Assembly (NCBI GenBank): GCA_041675285.1 | Contig: JBAYTZ010000003.1 | Coordinates: forward strand, 124,001-188,000 | DNA: 64,000 bases | Source of the DNA: Candidatus Delongbacteria bacterium | Lineage (GTDB): Bacteria > CAIWAD01 | Direction: 5' to 3' | Part shown: positions 39,897 to 50,462 of the stretch, in pieces | How positions within the stretch are numbered: position 1 is the first letter of the stretch | Layout: each line of letters starts with the position of its first letter | Position numbers and translations under genes: made by a program | The notes under the pieces: generated by a model | What the model was told of the DNA's origin: nothing | The model's input: the letters and a program-made list of their open reading frames with translations, nothing else | The model's database searches: none

Positions 39897-41234
39897 GTGA
39901 AGCGCGGCAAGCGAGCCATCTTCGGCTGGGTCATGTACGACTTCGCCAACAGCGCCTACGCCGTGGTCATCCTGGCGGTGATCTTCAATGCCTACTTCGC
40001 CCAGGAAGTGGCCGGCGGCGCGGCGGGCACCCACTTCGAACTGCTGGGCCTCGAGCTCACCATCCCGGGCGCCAGCCTGTTCAGCTTCGTCAACGCGCTG
40101 GCCATGGGCCTGGTGGGGCTGGCCTCCCCCGTGCTGGGCGCGCTGGCGGATTACTCCGGCCGCAAGCGGCGCTACCTGGCCTGGGCCTGGCTGACCGGCG
40201 TGGTCAGCACGGCGGCGCTGGCCTGGGTGGGGGCGGGGGATTTCTGGCTGGGCAGCACGCTGTTCGTGATCAGCAGCATGGGCTTCAGCGCCGGTTCGGT
40301 CTTCTACGACGCTTTTCTGCCGGAACTGGGCGCCGACAGCCAGGCCGGGCGAATCTCCGGGGCGGGCTACGCCGCGGGCTACCTGGGCGGCGGCCTGCTG
40401 CTGGTGGTGATCCTGCTGCTCAAGCGCCACCTGCCGGGTTTCGAATACACGCACAGCTTCCCGCTAACGGCGCTCTGGTGGCTGGTGTTCGCGCTGCCCA
40501 CCATGCTCTGGCTGCGCGACCGGCCCGTGGACATCCCGGCCGGGCGGTTGGGCGGTTATTTGAAAATCGCCCTGCGGCGGGTGCGGCGCAGCCTTTCGCA
40601 CTTCCGCGAGCTGTCCGTGCTGGAGCGCTTCCTGCTGGCGAACCTGATCTACTCCACCGGCATCGAGAGCGTGATCCGGCTGGCCTCGATCTTCGGGGCC
40701 CAGGAGCTGGGCATGCCCCAGGGCGAACTGGTGCTCTTCTTCCTGGTGATCCAGGGCACCGCGCTGGTGGGGGCCATGCTCTTCGGCTGGGCGGCCGACC
40801 GCTTCACCCAGCGCGGCGCTCTGCTGGCCACGCTGGGGATCTGGATCGTCACCCTGCTCTGGGCCTGGCAGCTGGGATTGTTCGGGGAGGCCCGGCGCGA
40901 ATACTGGCTGATCGGCGTGCTGGCCGGCACGGCCATGGGCGGCAGCCAGGGCGTGAGCCGCGCGCTGCAGAGCCTGCTGCTGCCCACCGGGCTGGAGAGC
41001 GAGTTCTTCGGCTTCTTCACGTTGAGCGGCCGGCTGGCCAACATCCTGGGAATGCTGAGTTTCGGCGTGGTCACCTGGATCACCGGGGACATGCGGCTGG
41101 GGATCGTCAGCCTGCTCTTCTTCTTCGTGGCCGGGCTGATCCTGCTGCTGCGCGTGGACGTTCAGGAGGGCATCCGCCAGGCCGAGCGCTTCCGGCGCAT
41201 GATGGCCAGTTCGGCGCCCCGGGGCGAGGAATGA
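39897..41234 (+). CDS. UMF1-family MFS transporter (Atg22-like)
   Basis: GTG start at 39897 opening the family N-terminus KRAIFGWVMYDFANSAYA. About 445 residues and twelve helices, with GALADYSGRKRRYLAW, SSMGFSAGSVFYDAFLPEL and GLESEFFGFFTLSGRLANIL. These match the bacterial UMF1 group related to vacuolar Atg22 amino-acid effluxers. Substrate is unknown. It heads a six-gene overlapping operon. Confidence 0.9.
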   Translation: MKRGKRAIFGWVMYDFANSAYAVVILAVIFNAYFAQEVAGGAAGTHFELLGLELTIPGASLFSFVNALAMGLVGLASPVLGALADYSGRKRRYLAWAWLTGVVSTAALAWVGAGDFWLGSTLFVISSMGFSAGSVFYDAFLPELGADSQAGRISGAGYAAGYLGGGLLLVVILLLKRHLPGFEYTHSFPLTALWWLVFALPTMLWLRDRPVDIPAGRLGGYLKIALRRVRRSLSHFRELSVLERFLLANLIYSTGIESVIRLASIFGAQELGMPQGELVLFFLVIQGTALVGAMLFGWAADRFTQRGALLATLGIWIVTLLWAWQLGLFGEARREYWLIGVLAGTAMGGSQGVSRALQSLLLPTGLESEFFGFFTLSGRLANILGMLSFGVVTWITGDMRLGIVSLLFFFVAGLILLLRVDVQEGIRQAERFRRMMASSAPRGEE

Positions 41235-41836
41235 GGCCGCCGGAACTGCTCACGCCCCGTCTGCGCCTGCGGGAGCTGGGCGCACAGGACGCGGACGGAA
41301 TCTATCGGCTCTACTCCGAGCCGGAGACCATGCGCTATTGGTCCTGTCCGCCCTATCGCGCGCTTCGGCAGGCCGAGGAATTGCTGGCCTCCATCGCCCG
41401 GGGCCAGGCGGCGGGCGAGTTGCTGGAGTGGGGCGTGACGGGGCGGGCCGACGGCCGCCTGCTGGGCACCGTGACCCTGCACCAGCTGGACGCCGCCAAC
41501 CGGCGGGCGGAACTGGGCTATCTGCTGGGGCGGGAGTCCTGGGGCCACGGCTTCATGGCGGAAGCGCTGGCGGCCGTGCTGGAGCTGGCCTTCGTGCCCC
41601 CGGAGCGGGCCGGCCTGAATCTGTGGCGCGTGGAGGCGGACACGGATCCGCGCAACGCGGCGTCGGTGCGGTTGCTGGAACGGCTGGGATTCCGCCGCGA
41701 GGGCCTGCTGCGCGAGCGCTGGTGCGTGGCGGGGGAATGGTCGGACAGCGCCATGTACGGCCTGCTGGCCAAGGAATGGACGGCAAGCCGGGCGGGGATC
41801 CAATCGGACCCACGCCGGAAAGCGGGTGACGAATGA
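41231..41836 (+). CDS. RimJ/RimL-type GNAT acetyltransferase
   Basis: 201 residues starting in the ATGA overlap with the transporter. LLTPRLRLRELGAQDADGIY opens the fold. RAELGYLLGRESWGHGFMAE holds the acetyl-CoA motif in a slightly divergent form. NLWRVEADTDPRNAASVRLL, then ERLGFRREGLLRER, gives the C-terminal motif. Members acetylate ribosomal-protein N-termini or other amines. A short basic tail follows; the next gene overlaps by ATGA. Confidence 0.88.
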   Translation: MRPPELLTPRLRLRELGAQDADGIYRLYSEPETMRYWSCPPYRALRQAEELLASIARGQAAGELLEWGVTGRADGRLLGTVTLHQLDAANRRAELGYLLGRESWGHGFMAEALAAVLELAFVPPERAGLNLWRVEADTDPRNAASVRLLERLGFRREGLLRERWCVAGEWSDSAMYGLLAKEWTASRAGIQSDPRRKAGDE

Positions 41837-42345
41837 GTGAGCAACCCACGGTTGCTGCCGTGCTGGCGGCGCTGGAAGCGCGGGGCATCCGCCTGCCGGC
41901 CGGTCCCGTGCGCCTGGACGGGTACGGGGACTCCGCCGCCCTCAGCCAGGAACTGCTGGCGCTGATCCGCCAGGGCGTCAAGCGGGCCGGCACGGGTCTG
42001 CTCTGGGCCATGGAGGCAGACGGTGAGACACCCTCCCGCGTCGGCGACATCGAGATCGTGCTGGATCACGAGCAGCAGCCCGCGCTGCTGACCCGGATCA
42101 GCTGGGTCCAAACCCTGCCCTTCTCGGAGGTGACGGCGGACTACGCCGCCCGCGAGGGCGAGGGCGACGGCTCGCTCGAATACTGGCGGCGGGCGCACTG
42201 GGCCTTCTTCTCCCGCGAGTGCGCGCGCATTGGTCGCGAGCCGGACGAGAGCATGCCCGTGGTCTGCTGCCTGTTCGAACTGCTGGAGGATCTGGCCGCG
42301 CCGGAAATGCCTGCCGCACCCACGGCCGACGGAGCGGGTGGCTGA
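41833..42345 (+). CDS. ASCH-domain protein
   Basis: 170 residues with the ASCH fold (PUA-like). VRLDGYGDSAALSQELLALI is followed by GVKRAGTGLLWAME, VGDIEIVLDHEQQPALLTRI, VTADYAAREGEGDGSLEYW and PVVCCLFEL. ASCH proteins bind RNA or act on modified nucleosides. It sits next to rsgA, with an overlapping stop/start (TGATG), so a translation-related role is plausible but unproven. Confidence 0.85.
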   Translation: MSEQPTVAAVLAALEARGIRLPAGPVRLDGYGDSAALSQELLALIRQGVKRAGTGLLWAMEADGETPSRVGDIEIVLDHEQQPALLTRISWVQTLPFSEVTADYAAREGEGDGSLEYWRRAHWAFFSRECARIGREPDESMPVVCCLFELLEDLAAPEMPAAPTADGAGG

Positions 42346-43453
42346 TGGCGCAGAACACCTGGACTACCCGCCGGCGTGACAAGCGCAAGCGCGACGAGCA
42401 GGACCGGCATGAGGAGCGCCGGGAGCAGCGCCGCGCCTCGCTGATGGAGCAGGGCCACGAACTGGGCCTGGAGGAATCCGAGGAGCAGAGCGACCAGGCC
42501 CTCCAGCGCACGGTCAAGGATCGCTCCCGCCGCACGGCGGGCGTCGCCGGCGCGCTGGTGGAGGGGCTGGTGGTCCACTACCGGCGCAACCAGTTCGACC
42601 TGGTGCTGGCCGACGGCTCGGCGCTGCGGGCCGCCAGTCGCTCCACCACCCGCACGCCCCACGGCGACGCCACGCTGATCACCGTGGGCGACCGCGTGCT
42701 GGTGAACCCCGGCCGGGGCGTGATCGAGGAGGTGCTGCAGCGCCGCAACCGCATCTCCCGGGCCTCCAAGATCCACCGCCAGGTGGAGCAGGTGCTGGTG
42801 GCCAACGTGGACCAGCTGCTGGTGGTGGCCTCCGTCCAGGACCCCTACCTGAAGCCCGGCCTCATCGACCGCTATCTGCTGGCCGCCCAGCGCTTCGACA
42901 TCGAGGCCGTGGTCTGCCTGAACAAGGTGGACCTGGCGCCCCGCGAACTCTGGGAGGAGGTGGCGGACTCCTACCGCGACTCCGGCCTGCGCGTGCTGGA
43001 GTGCTCGGCGACCACGGGCCAGGGCCTGGACGAGCTGCGCGAGGCCCTGCGCGACCGGATCAGCGTGCTCTCCGGCCAGTCCGGCGTGGGCAAGAGTTCG
43101 CTGCTGAACGCGCTGGATCCCGACCTGAAGCTGCCCGTGGGCGAGATCATGCGCCAGGCCCGCAAGGGCCGCCACACCACCACGCATTCGCGCCTGATCC
43201 CCTTCCGCTTCGGCGGCTACGTGGCGGACACGCCGGGCATCAAGGAATTCACCCTCTGGCGGATGACTCCCCAGGAGGTGGCGGAATTGTACCCGGACCT
43301 TCGAGAATGGGCGGCGAAATGCCGATTCAATGACTGCACGCACACGCACGAGCCGGACTGCGCGGTGGCCGAGGCGGTGGAGGAGGGGCAGATCCCCCTG
43401 CTGCGCTACCGGACCTACCTGCAGATCCTGGAATCATTGCTTGAGGAGCAGGG

Positions 43454-43457
<4 letters not shown>
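42345..43457 (+). CDS. rsgA: Ribosome small-subunit biogenesis GTPase RsgA
   Basis: 370 residues. An unusually long charged N-terminal extension (about residues 1-60, RRRDKRKRDEQDRHEERREQ) precedes the OB fold. The circularly permuted GTPase has G4 NKVDL before G1 GQSGVGKSSLLN and G3 DTPGIKE. The zinc site CRFNDCTHTHEPDC is near the end. RsgA assists 30S maturation. The basic extension would contact rRNA. Confidence 0.95.
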
Positions 43458-44842
<1,385 letters not shown>

Positions 44843-44856
44843 GGAGCCCGCGCCCC

Positions 44857-46278
44857 ATGCCCGCCCTGCTTGCCCGCCTCCTGCTGCTCTGCGCCGACCT
44901 GCTGCTGCTGGCCGGCTCGCTGAGCCTGGGCGCCCTGCTGGTCCAGGGCGGTGACCCGGGCGACCTGGCCCCGGGCTTGTTCGGCGGCGGCACCCTGCGG
45001 GTCTTCCTCTTCGCCTGTGTCCTGTGGGCGGTGCTGGCCTGGCAGGAGAGCTTGTTCCGGCTGGAGGTCCAGGATCCCTGGGACACATTCTTCGCCGCGC
45101 TGCGGGCCCTGGGACGGAGCGCCCTGCTGCTGGCCCTGCCGCTCTTCCTCCTCCGGCTGGAGTTTCCGCCGGGCGGAATGCTGGCGGGGCTGGGCCTGGC
45201 GCTCCTGCTGTTGCCGCTGTTCCGTGCCCTGGTGCAGGGCCTGCTCATCGGGCGGCTGGCGCGCCTGCGCCGCACGCTGCTGGTGGGCAGCCCCGCCGGT
45301 CTGCGGCTCTTTTTCAGCCTGCACCGCTGGGAGCGCACGGCCAACGCCCTGGGCACGCTGGGCGTGCTGCTGCACTCCCCCCGGCCGGATGAAGCGGCGT
45401 CCGACGGCGCGGACTTCCCGCTGCCCGTGCTGGGCGGCCTGGACGACCTGGCGCGGGTGGTGAAGGCCCAACAGGTGCAGCAGCTGCTGATCTGCGCGCC
45501 GCGGCTCTCCCGCGACGACTTGAGCGAGATCCTGCAGCGCGCCGTGGGCTGCGTGCCCCAGCTCTACATCCTGCCGGACATCGCGGTGCTGGACATCGCC
45601 GAGGTGGAGATCAGCCGGGTGGGCGGTCAGCCCGTCCTGCTCTTCAACCAGGGCCTGCGCAGCGCTTTCAGTGCGGCGCTCAAGCGCACGGTGGACATCG
45701 TGGGCGCGGCCGGCGGCCTGCTGGTGCTGAGCCCGCTGCTGCTGGGAGTCTGGCTGGCCGTCAAGCTCAGCAGCCCGGGTCCGGGCATCTATCGCCACCG
45801 GCGCTTCGGCGTCGGGAGGAAGTACATCTACCTCAACAAATTCCGCACCATGGTGACCAACGCCGACGAAGTGCTGGAGCACCTGCTGGCCACGGATCCC
45901 CAGGCCCGCGCGGAGTGGGCCGCCCAGTGCAAGCTCAAGAACGATCCACGGATCACGCGGGTGGGCCGGATCCTGCGCAAGTTCTCCCTGGACGAGCTGC
46001 CGCAGATCGCCAACGTGCTGATGGGCGACATGTCGCTGGTGGGGCCGCGGCCGATCAGCGAGGTGGAGTACGACAAGTACACGGTCTGGCAGGACAACCG
46101 GATGAGCGTGCGCCCGGGCCTGACGGGGCTCTGGCAGGTGAGCGGGCGCGCCGATCTGGACTTCGAGGAGCGCATCCAGCTGGACATGTATTACATCCGC
46201 AACTGGTCCATTTGGCTCGACTTCCGGATCATCCTCAAGACCCTGACCGTGCTGGTCTCCAAGGAAGGCGCCTACTGA
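44857..46278 (+). CDS. Polyprenyl-phosphate sugar phosphotransferase (WbaP/WcaJ type)
   Basis: 473 residues. Four N-terminal membrane helices are followed by a Rossmann-like domain (LLVGSPAGLRLFF..., LPVLGGLDDLARVVKAQQVQ). The C-terminal bacterial sugar transferase domain contains KRTVDIVGAAGGLLVLSPLL, YLNKFRTM, RKFSLDELPQIANVLMGDMS, VGPRPISEVEYDKY and RPGLTGLWQVSGRADLDFEE. It loads the first sugar phosphate on undecaprenyl phosphate, starting exopolysaccharide or O-antigen repeats. It is last in the operon from 39897. Confidence 0.93.
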   Translation: MPALLARLLLLCADLLLLAGSLSLGALLVQGGDPGDLAPGLFGGGTLRVFLFACVLWAVLAWQESLFRLEVQDPWDTFFAALRALGRSALLLALPLFLLRLEFPPGGMLAGLGLALLLLPLFRALVQGLLIGRLARLRRTLLVGSPAGLRLFFSLHRWERTANALGTLGVLLHSPRPDEAASDGADFPLPVLGGLDDLARVVKAQQVQQLLICAPRLSRDDLSEILQRAVGCVPQLYILPDIAVLDIAEVEISRVGGQPVLLFNQGLRSAFSAALKRTVDIVGAAGGLLVLSPLLLGVWLAVKLSSPGPGIYRHRRFGVGRKYIYLNKFRTMVTNADEVLEHLLATDPQARAEWAAQCKLKNDPRITRVGRILRKFSLDELPQIANVLMGDMSLVGPRPISEVEYDKYTVWQDNRMSVRPGLTGLWQVSGRADLDFEERIQLDMYYIRNWSIWLDFRIILKTLTVLVSKEGAY

Positions 46279-46282
46279 TCCG

Positions 46283-48262
46283 CTACCCGTCCAGGCGGAT
46301 GGGCAGCACGAAGACCGGGATCCCCTGGTAGTACAGGCGCTTCTGGATGGCGAACACCGTGTAGTTGTGCAGCCAGCCCGAGAACACGGTTTCGTTGGGG
46401 AAGACGATCTGCCCGCCGAAGAAGATCGCGCCCGGATACTGGCGCGCCAGCCCCTCCGCCACCCGCGTGACCTCGCGCGTGATCTCCGTTCCGATCAGCG
46501 GCAGACCCTGGGCGAAGTGGCCCTGGCGGTTCATGTAGCGCACGTAGCGCTCCAGATCCGTCTGGATGCGCTGCTCCAGTTCGGCGATGTCCGCCTCGCT
46601 CTTGAAGACCGAGGTGTCGATGAGTCCGACTTCGATGAAGACGAAGTTGCGGAAGACGTGGCGGAAGGTGCGCAGGGCCGTGAACAGCGTGTGCAGGCCC
46701 AGGCCGTTGAACCCGCTGACCAGGAAGACGGCGGTCTTGCCGGCGGGATCATAGGCGGGCGCCACGGCGGGCGGCGGCGTGACGGGATCCAGCTCCACGG
46801 CCGAGACCAGCCCGTCCAGCCGGCCCAGCAGGGCCTCCACCTTGCGATAGTGCCGGCGGATCAGGGAGGCCAGCAGCACCAGGCTGCCCGTGATCAGCAG
46901 CGTGATCCAGCCGCCCTCGTGGAACTTCAGCACCGTCACGGCCACCAGGATCAGCGAGGTCAGCAGCAGGCCCGTGCCGCTGATCAACAGCTTGTCCAGC
47001 CAGCGCCGCCCGGCGCGCCGCTCGGCCAGCCAGTGCCGCACCATGCCCAGCTGCGACATGCTGAAGGTGATGAACACGTTGATGCTGTAGAGCACCACCA
47101 GGAAGCGCACGGAGCCGCGGGTGGCCAGCATGGTCAGAAGCGCCGCGCCGCCCATGATCAGCACGCCGTTCTGGGTGACGAAGCGGTCGCTCAGGCTGGC
47201 GAAGCGCGTGGGCAGCCAGCGCCCCGCGGCCATGTTGGCCAGCACGTTGGAGCCGTCCAGGAAGCCCGTCTGGGCCGCCACCAGCAGCAGCACGGCCTCC
47301 GAGAGCAGGGTGACCAGCACGAAGGCGTGGCCCGCCCCGCCCCAATCCGCGGTCATCCGCGAGAGCAGCGTGGCGTTGAGGGTCCGGCCCGGCTCGTGTC
47401 CCACCTGGAACAGCACGTAGGCCACCATCAGGCCCATGGCGGTCAGCGCCAGCGAGACGGCCATGTAGCGCATGGTGCGCTTGGCCGTCTGGACCTTGGG
47501 TTCGCGCAGGATGCGCATGCTGTTGGAGACGGCCTCGATGCCCGTGTAAGTGCCGGCGCCCAGGCTGTAGGCCCGCAGCAGCAGCAGCAGCAGTCCGAAG
47601 GTGCCGAGTTCCAGGTGCGAATTGCGGATTTCCGCCACGCTGGCCGTCGCCATTTCCGGCAGCAACCCGGCGTGGCTGGCGATGCCGTAGATGATGACGA
47701 AGGCGTGGGTGGCCAGGAAGAGCAGGAAGATCGGCACCAGCGGCAGGACGCTCTCCTTGATGCCGCGCAGGTTGAGCACCACCAGCAGCGTCACCATCAG
47801 GGCCGCGAAGGCCAGTTTCCAGTGCAGCAGAGCCGCCGGCAGGAAGCTGAAGAGCGCGTCGGCGCCGCTGGCGATGGAGATGGTGATGGTCAGCACGTAG
47901 TCGATGAGCAGGGCGCTGCCCGAGACCATGCCCGCGGTGGGCGAGAGCAGCTGGGTGGCCACGGTGTAGCCGCCGCCGCCGCTGGGGAAGAGTTCGACGA
48001 TCTGCGAATAGCTGGCGGCGATCACGGTCACGGTCACGCCGATGGCCAGGGCGATGAGCAGGGCCAGGTGGTAGTGGCGACCCAGCGCCAGGAAGGCCTC
48101 CTCCGGGCCGTAGCACGAGGAGCTGAGTCCGTCGGCCCCCAGGCCTACCCAGGCGAAGAAGGCCACCAGACTCAGGTGGTGGAAGAGGTTCTGGGTGTGG
48201 GGATCCTTGGGCGCTCCGAGCACCCACTCGCGCAGGCGTCGGCCGGGGCTTGTCTCACTCAT
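46283..48262 (-). CDS. KimA-like APC-superfamily potassium importer
   Basis: 659 residues: about twelve membrane helices and a ~150-residue cytosolic C-terminal domain. Strong likeness to KimA (YdaO): GADGLSSSCYGPEEAF aligns with the K+-site region of KimA, PSGGGGYTVATQLL and LLIDYVLTITISIASGADAL with its TM3-4, and the end WLHNYTVFAIQKRLYYQGIP with the KimA C-terminus. KimA imports K+ with protons and is inhibited by c-di-AMP. The gene is divergent from kdp and shares its upstream region. AGGA precedes the ATG. Confidence 0.83.
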   Translation of the reverse strand: MSETSPGRRLREWVLGAPKDPHTQNLFHHLSLVAFFAWVGLGADGLSSSCYGPEEAFLALGRHYHLALLIALAIGVTVTVIAASYSQIVELFPSGGGGYTVATQLLSPTAGMVSGSALLIDYVLTITISIASGADALFSFLPAALLHWKLAFAALMVTLLVVLNLRGIKESVLPLVPIFLLFLATHAFVIIYGIASHAGLLPEMATASVAEIRNSHLELGTFGLLLLLLRAYSLGAGTYTGIEAVSNSMRILREPKVQTAKRTMRYMAVSLALTAMGLMVAYVLFQVGHEPGRTLNATLLSRMTADWGGAGHAFVLVTLLSEAVLLLVAAQTGFLDGSNVLANMAAGRWLPTRFASLSDRFVTQNGVLIMGGAALLTMLATRGSVRFLVVLYSINVFITFSMSQLGMVRHWLAERRAGRRWLDKLLISGTGLLLTSLILVAVTVLKFHEGGWITLLITGSLVLLASLIRRHYRKVEALLGRLDGLVSAVELDPVTPPPAVAPAYDPAGKTAVFLVSGFNGLGLHTLFTALRTFRHVFRNFVFIEVGLIDTSVFKSEADIAELEQRIQTDLERYVRYMNRQGHFAQGLPLIGTEITREVTRVAEGLARQYPGAIFFGGQIVFPNETVFSGWLHNYTVFAIQKRLYYQGIPVFVLPIRLDG

Positions 48263-48385
48263 GGGAGTCCTGTTGTCTCATCCCGCGCTCCCGGTTGACC
48301 TCGACGGTTTCCGTCCGCCCAAACGGGGCACAACCTAACCGGAGCCCCGGCCGGGCACAAGCCGCGGGCCGGCGAATTGCGCCAA

Positions 48386-48501
48386 CCTGATGGAATCCTG
48401 ATGCCGCCGGCCCCATTCCTGATGCAATTCTGAGATCGCGCTCGCCGCCGTCCTGACACCTTCCTGATGCCCGGCGCCGCAATGCTGGCAGCATCCTGAG
48501 C
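48386..48501. promoter_or_regulatory. Array of 11-bp-phased direct repeats (candidate KdpE sites)
   Basis: Seven copies of CCTGATG-like half-sites lie between the KimA-like gene and the kdp operon. The first pair starts at 48386 and 48397 (11 bp apart), the second at 48418 and 48429 (11 bp), the third at 48452 and 48463 (11 bp), and a single one at 48495. Pairs are about two further helical turns apart. Direct repeats with 11-bp phase are how OmpR/PhoB-family response regulators bind DNA; kdpE is such a regulator at the end of this operon. Binding is inferred. Confidence 0.65.
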
Positions 48502-48556
48502 TCCGGGCCTCCATCTTGCGCCCCGCTTGCGACCCATCGCAGGCAAGGGAGGCGAA

Positions 48557-48661
48557 ATGAACGACCTGTGGATGCTGCTTTTCCTGCTGGCCTGCCTGCT
48601 GGGCGCCGCGGGGCTGGTGTGGTTGATCCGGCACCTCGAGCGCGAGGAGGCCGGGGCATGA
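48557..48661 (+). CDS. Small single-helix membrane protein at head of kdp operon
   Basis: 34 residues. GGGAGG lies four bases before the ATG, the best ribosome site of the operon. One hydrophobic helix (LWMLLFLLACLLGAAGLVWL) is followed by the charged tail RHLEREEAGA. Its stop overlaps the kdpF start (ATGA). Small leader membrane peptides occur before kdpF in some bacteria; function unknown. Confidence 0.75.
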   Translation: MNDLWMLLFLLACLLGAAGLVWLIRHLEREEAGA

Positions 48662-48750
48662 ACGCGCTCAGCTGGCTTGGACTGATCCTGGCGCTGGGCC
48701 TGTTGCTCTACCTGGCGGCGGCCCTGCTCAAACCCGGCTGGTTCGAATGA
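48658..48750 (+). CDS. kdpF: KdpF small subunit
   Basis: 30 residues, one membrane helix (LSWLGLILALGLLLYLAAAL) ending LKPGWFE, the usual KdpF shape. It stabilises the KdpFABC complex. It overlaps the gene before and kdpA after (ATGA at both ends). Confidence 0.88.
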   Translation: MNALSWLGLILALGLLLYLAAALLKPGWFE

Positions 48751-50462
48751 ACGGCGCGGCGCTGGAACTGGCCCTGCTGCTGGCCGTGCTGACCCTGCTG
48801 GCCCTGCCGCTGGGGCGCTGGATCGCCCGCGTGCTGGAGGGCGACCTGGGTCGGGTCGGGCGCTGGCTGGGACCGCTGGAGCGGGGCCTGTACCGGGTCT
48901 GCGGCGTGCGGGCCGACGAGGAAATGTCCTGGTCCCGCTACGCCGGGGCGCTGCTGCTCTTCCACGGCGCCGGCCTGCTGCTGCTCTATCTGTTGCAGCG
49001 GGCCCAGGGACTGCTGCCGCTCAATCCGGCGGGACTGCCGGGCGTGGCGCCGGACCTGGCGCTCAACACGGCCATGAGTTTTGTCACCAACACCAACTGG
49101 CAGTCCTACGGCGGCGAGACCACCCTCGGCCACCTCGTGCAGGCCGGCGGCCTGACGGTGCAGAACTTCCTCTCGGCCGCCGCCGGGCTGGCGGTGGCGG
49201 CGGCCCTGGCCCGCGGGTTCACCCGGGCCGGCGTGCGCGCGTTGGGCAACGTCTGGGTGGACCTGACGCGCGCCACGCTCTACATCCTGTTGCCGCTCTC
49301 CCTGCTGCTGTCCGGCTTGCTGCTCGGCCAGGGCGTGGCCCAGCGCTGGTCGGCGGCGCTGGAGATCTCCCCGCTGCAGTTCGTGGCGGAGGGGAGCGGG
49401 CCGGAGCTGCAGCGCGTGGCGCAGGGCCCCGTCGCCTCGCAGGTCGCCATCAAGCAACTGGGCAGCAACGGCGGGGGCTTCTTCAACACCAACTCGGCCC
49501 ACCCGCTGGAGAACCCCTCGCCGCTCAGCAACTCGCTGGAGTGGCTGGCCATCCTGCTGCTGCCCGTGGCCTGCCTCTTCGCCTTCGGACACTGGCTCAG
49601 GCAGCGGGCCCACGCCTGGACCCTCTACGCCGCCGTCCTGCTGGTCTTCCTGCCGCTGCTCGGACTGATCGCGAGCCAGGAGACGGCCCCCAATCCGGCC
49701 TTCGCCGGCCTGGGCCTGGACGAGCGCGCCGGCCTTCTGGAGGGCAAGGAACTGCGGTTCGGGGCGCTGGAATCCGCGCTCTGGGCCGGTGCCACCACGG
49801 CCACCAGCAACGGCTCGGTCAACTCCATGCACGACAGTTTCTCGCCGCTGGGCGGTCTGTCCCTGCTAGTGCTGATGCAGGTGGGCGAAGTGGCTCCTGG
49901 CGGGGCGGGCTCCGGCCTCTACGGCCTGCTGGCCTTCGCCGTGGTGGCGGTCTTCCTGGCCGGGTTGATGGTGGGCCGCACGCCCGAGTTGCTGGGCAAG
50001 CGTCTCGGCGCCTTCGAGATTCGCATGGCCGCGCTGATGATCCTGCTGCCCTCGCTGGCCCTGCTGGCTGGCACGGCCCTGGCCTGTCTCTTGCCCGCCG
50101 CCCGCGGCGCGGTGGCGAATCCCGGTCCCCACGGCTTCAGCGAGATCCTCTACGCCTTCAGTTCGGCGGCCAACAACAACGGCTCGGCCTTCGCCGGACT
50201 GGCGGCCAACCAGCTGTTCTACAACCTGGCCCTGGCAGCCTGCATGGCTGTGGGCCGATTTGGCGTGATGATTCCGGCCCTGGCCCTGGCCGGTTCGCTG
50301 GCCGCGCGCTCCCGCACGCCGGAGACAGAGGGTACCCTGCCCGCCAGCGGCCCGCTCTTCGCCCTGCTCCTGGCGGGCACCATCCTGCTGGTGGGCGCCC
50401 TGACCTTCCTGCCCGCCCTGACGCTGGGCCCCATTGTGGAGCACATCCAATGGCTCGCCTGA
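48747..50462 (+). CDS. kdpA: KdpA, potassium-binding channel-like subunit
   Basis: 571 residues, ten-helix superfamily-of-K+-transporters protein. All four selectivity-filter regions are visible: TNTNWQSYGGE, GSNGGGFFNTNSAHPLENP, TATSNGSVNSMHDSF and SSAANNNGSAFAGL. It binds and translocates K+ in the KdpFABC pump. Its end overlaps kdpB by 13 bp. Confidence 0.97.
   Translation: MNGAALELALLLAVLTLLALPLGRWIARVLEGDLGRVGRWLGPLERGLYRVCGVRADEEMSWSRYAGALLLFHGAGLLLLYLLQRAQGLLPLNPAGLPGVAPDLALNTAMSFVTNTNWQSYGGETTLGHLVQAGGLTVQNFLSAAAGLAVAAALARGFTRAGVRALGNVWVDLTRATLYILLPLSLLLSGLLLGQGVAQRWSAALEISPLQFVAEGSGPELQRVAQGPVASQVAIKQLGSNGGGFFNTNSAHPLENPSPLSNSLEWLAILLLPVACLFAFGHWLRQRAHAWTLYAAVLLVFLPLLGLIASQETAPNPAFAGLGLDERAGLLEGKELRFGALESALWAGATTATSNGSVNSMHDSFSPLGGLSLLVLMQVGEVAPGGAGSGLYGLLAFAVVAVFLAGLMVGRTPELLGKRLGAFEIRMAALMILLPSLALLAGTALACLLPAARGAVANPGPHGFSEILYAFSSAANNNGSAFAGLAANQLFYNLALAACMAVGRFGVMIPALALAGSLAARSRTPETEGTLPASGPLFALLLAGTILLVGALTFLPALTLGPIVEHIQWLA

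Noticed and set aside
48263..48385. c-di-AMP (ydaO) riboswitch in the KimA-like leader
   Set aside because: I looked for the conserved helices and GA-rich core and saw no match; a covariance search would be needed to exclude it fully.
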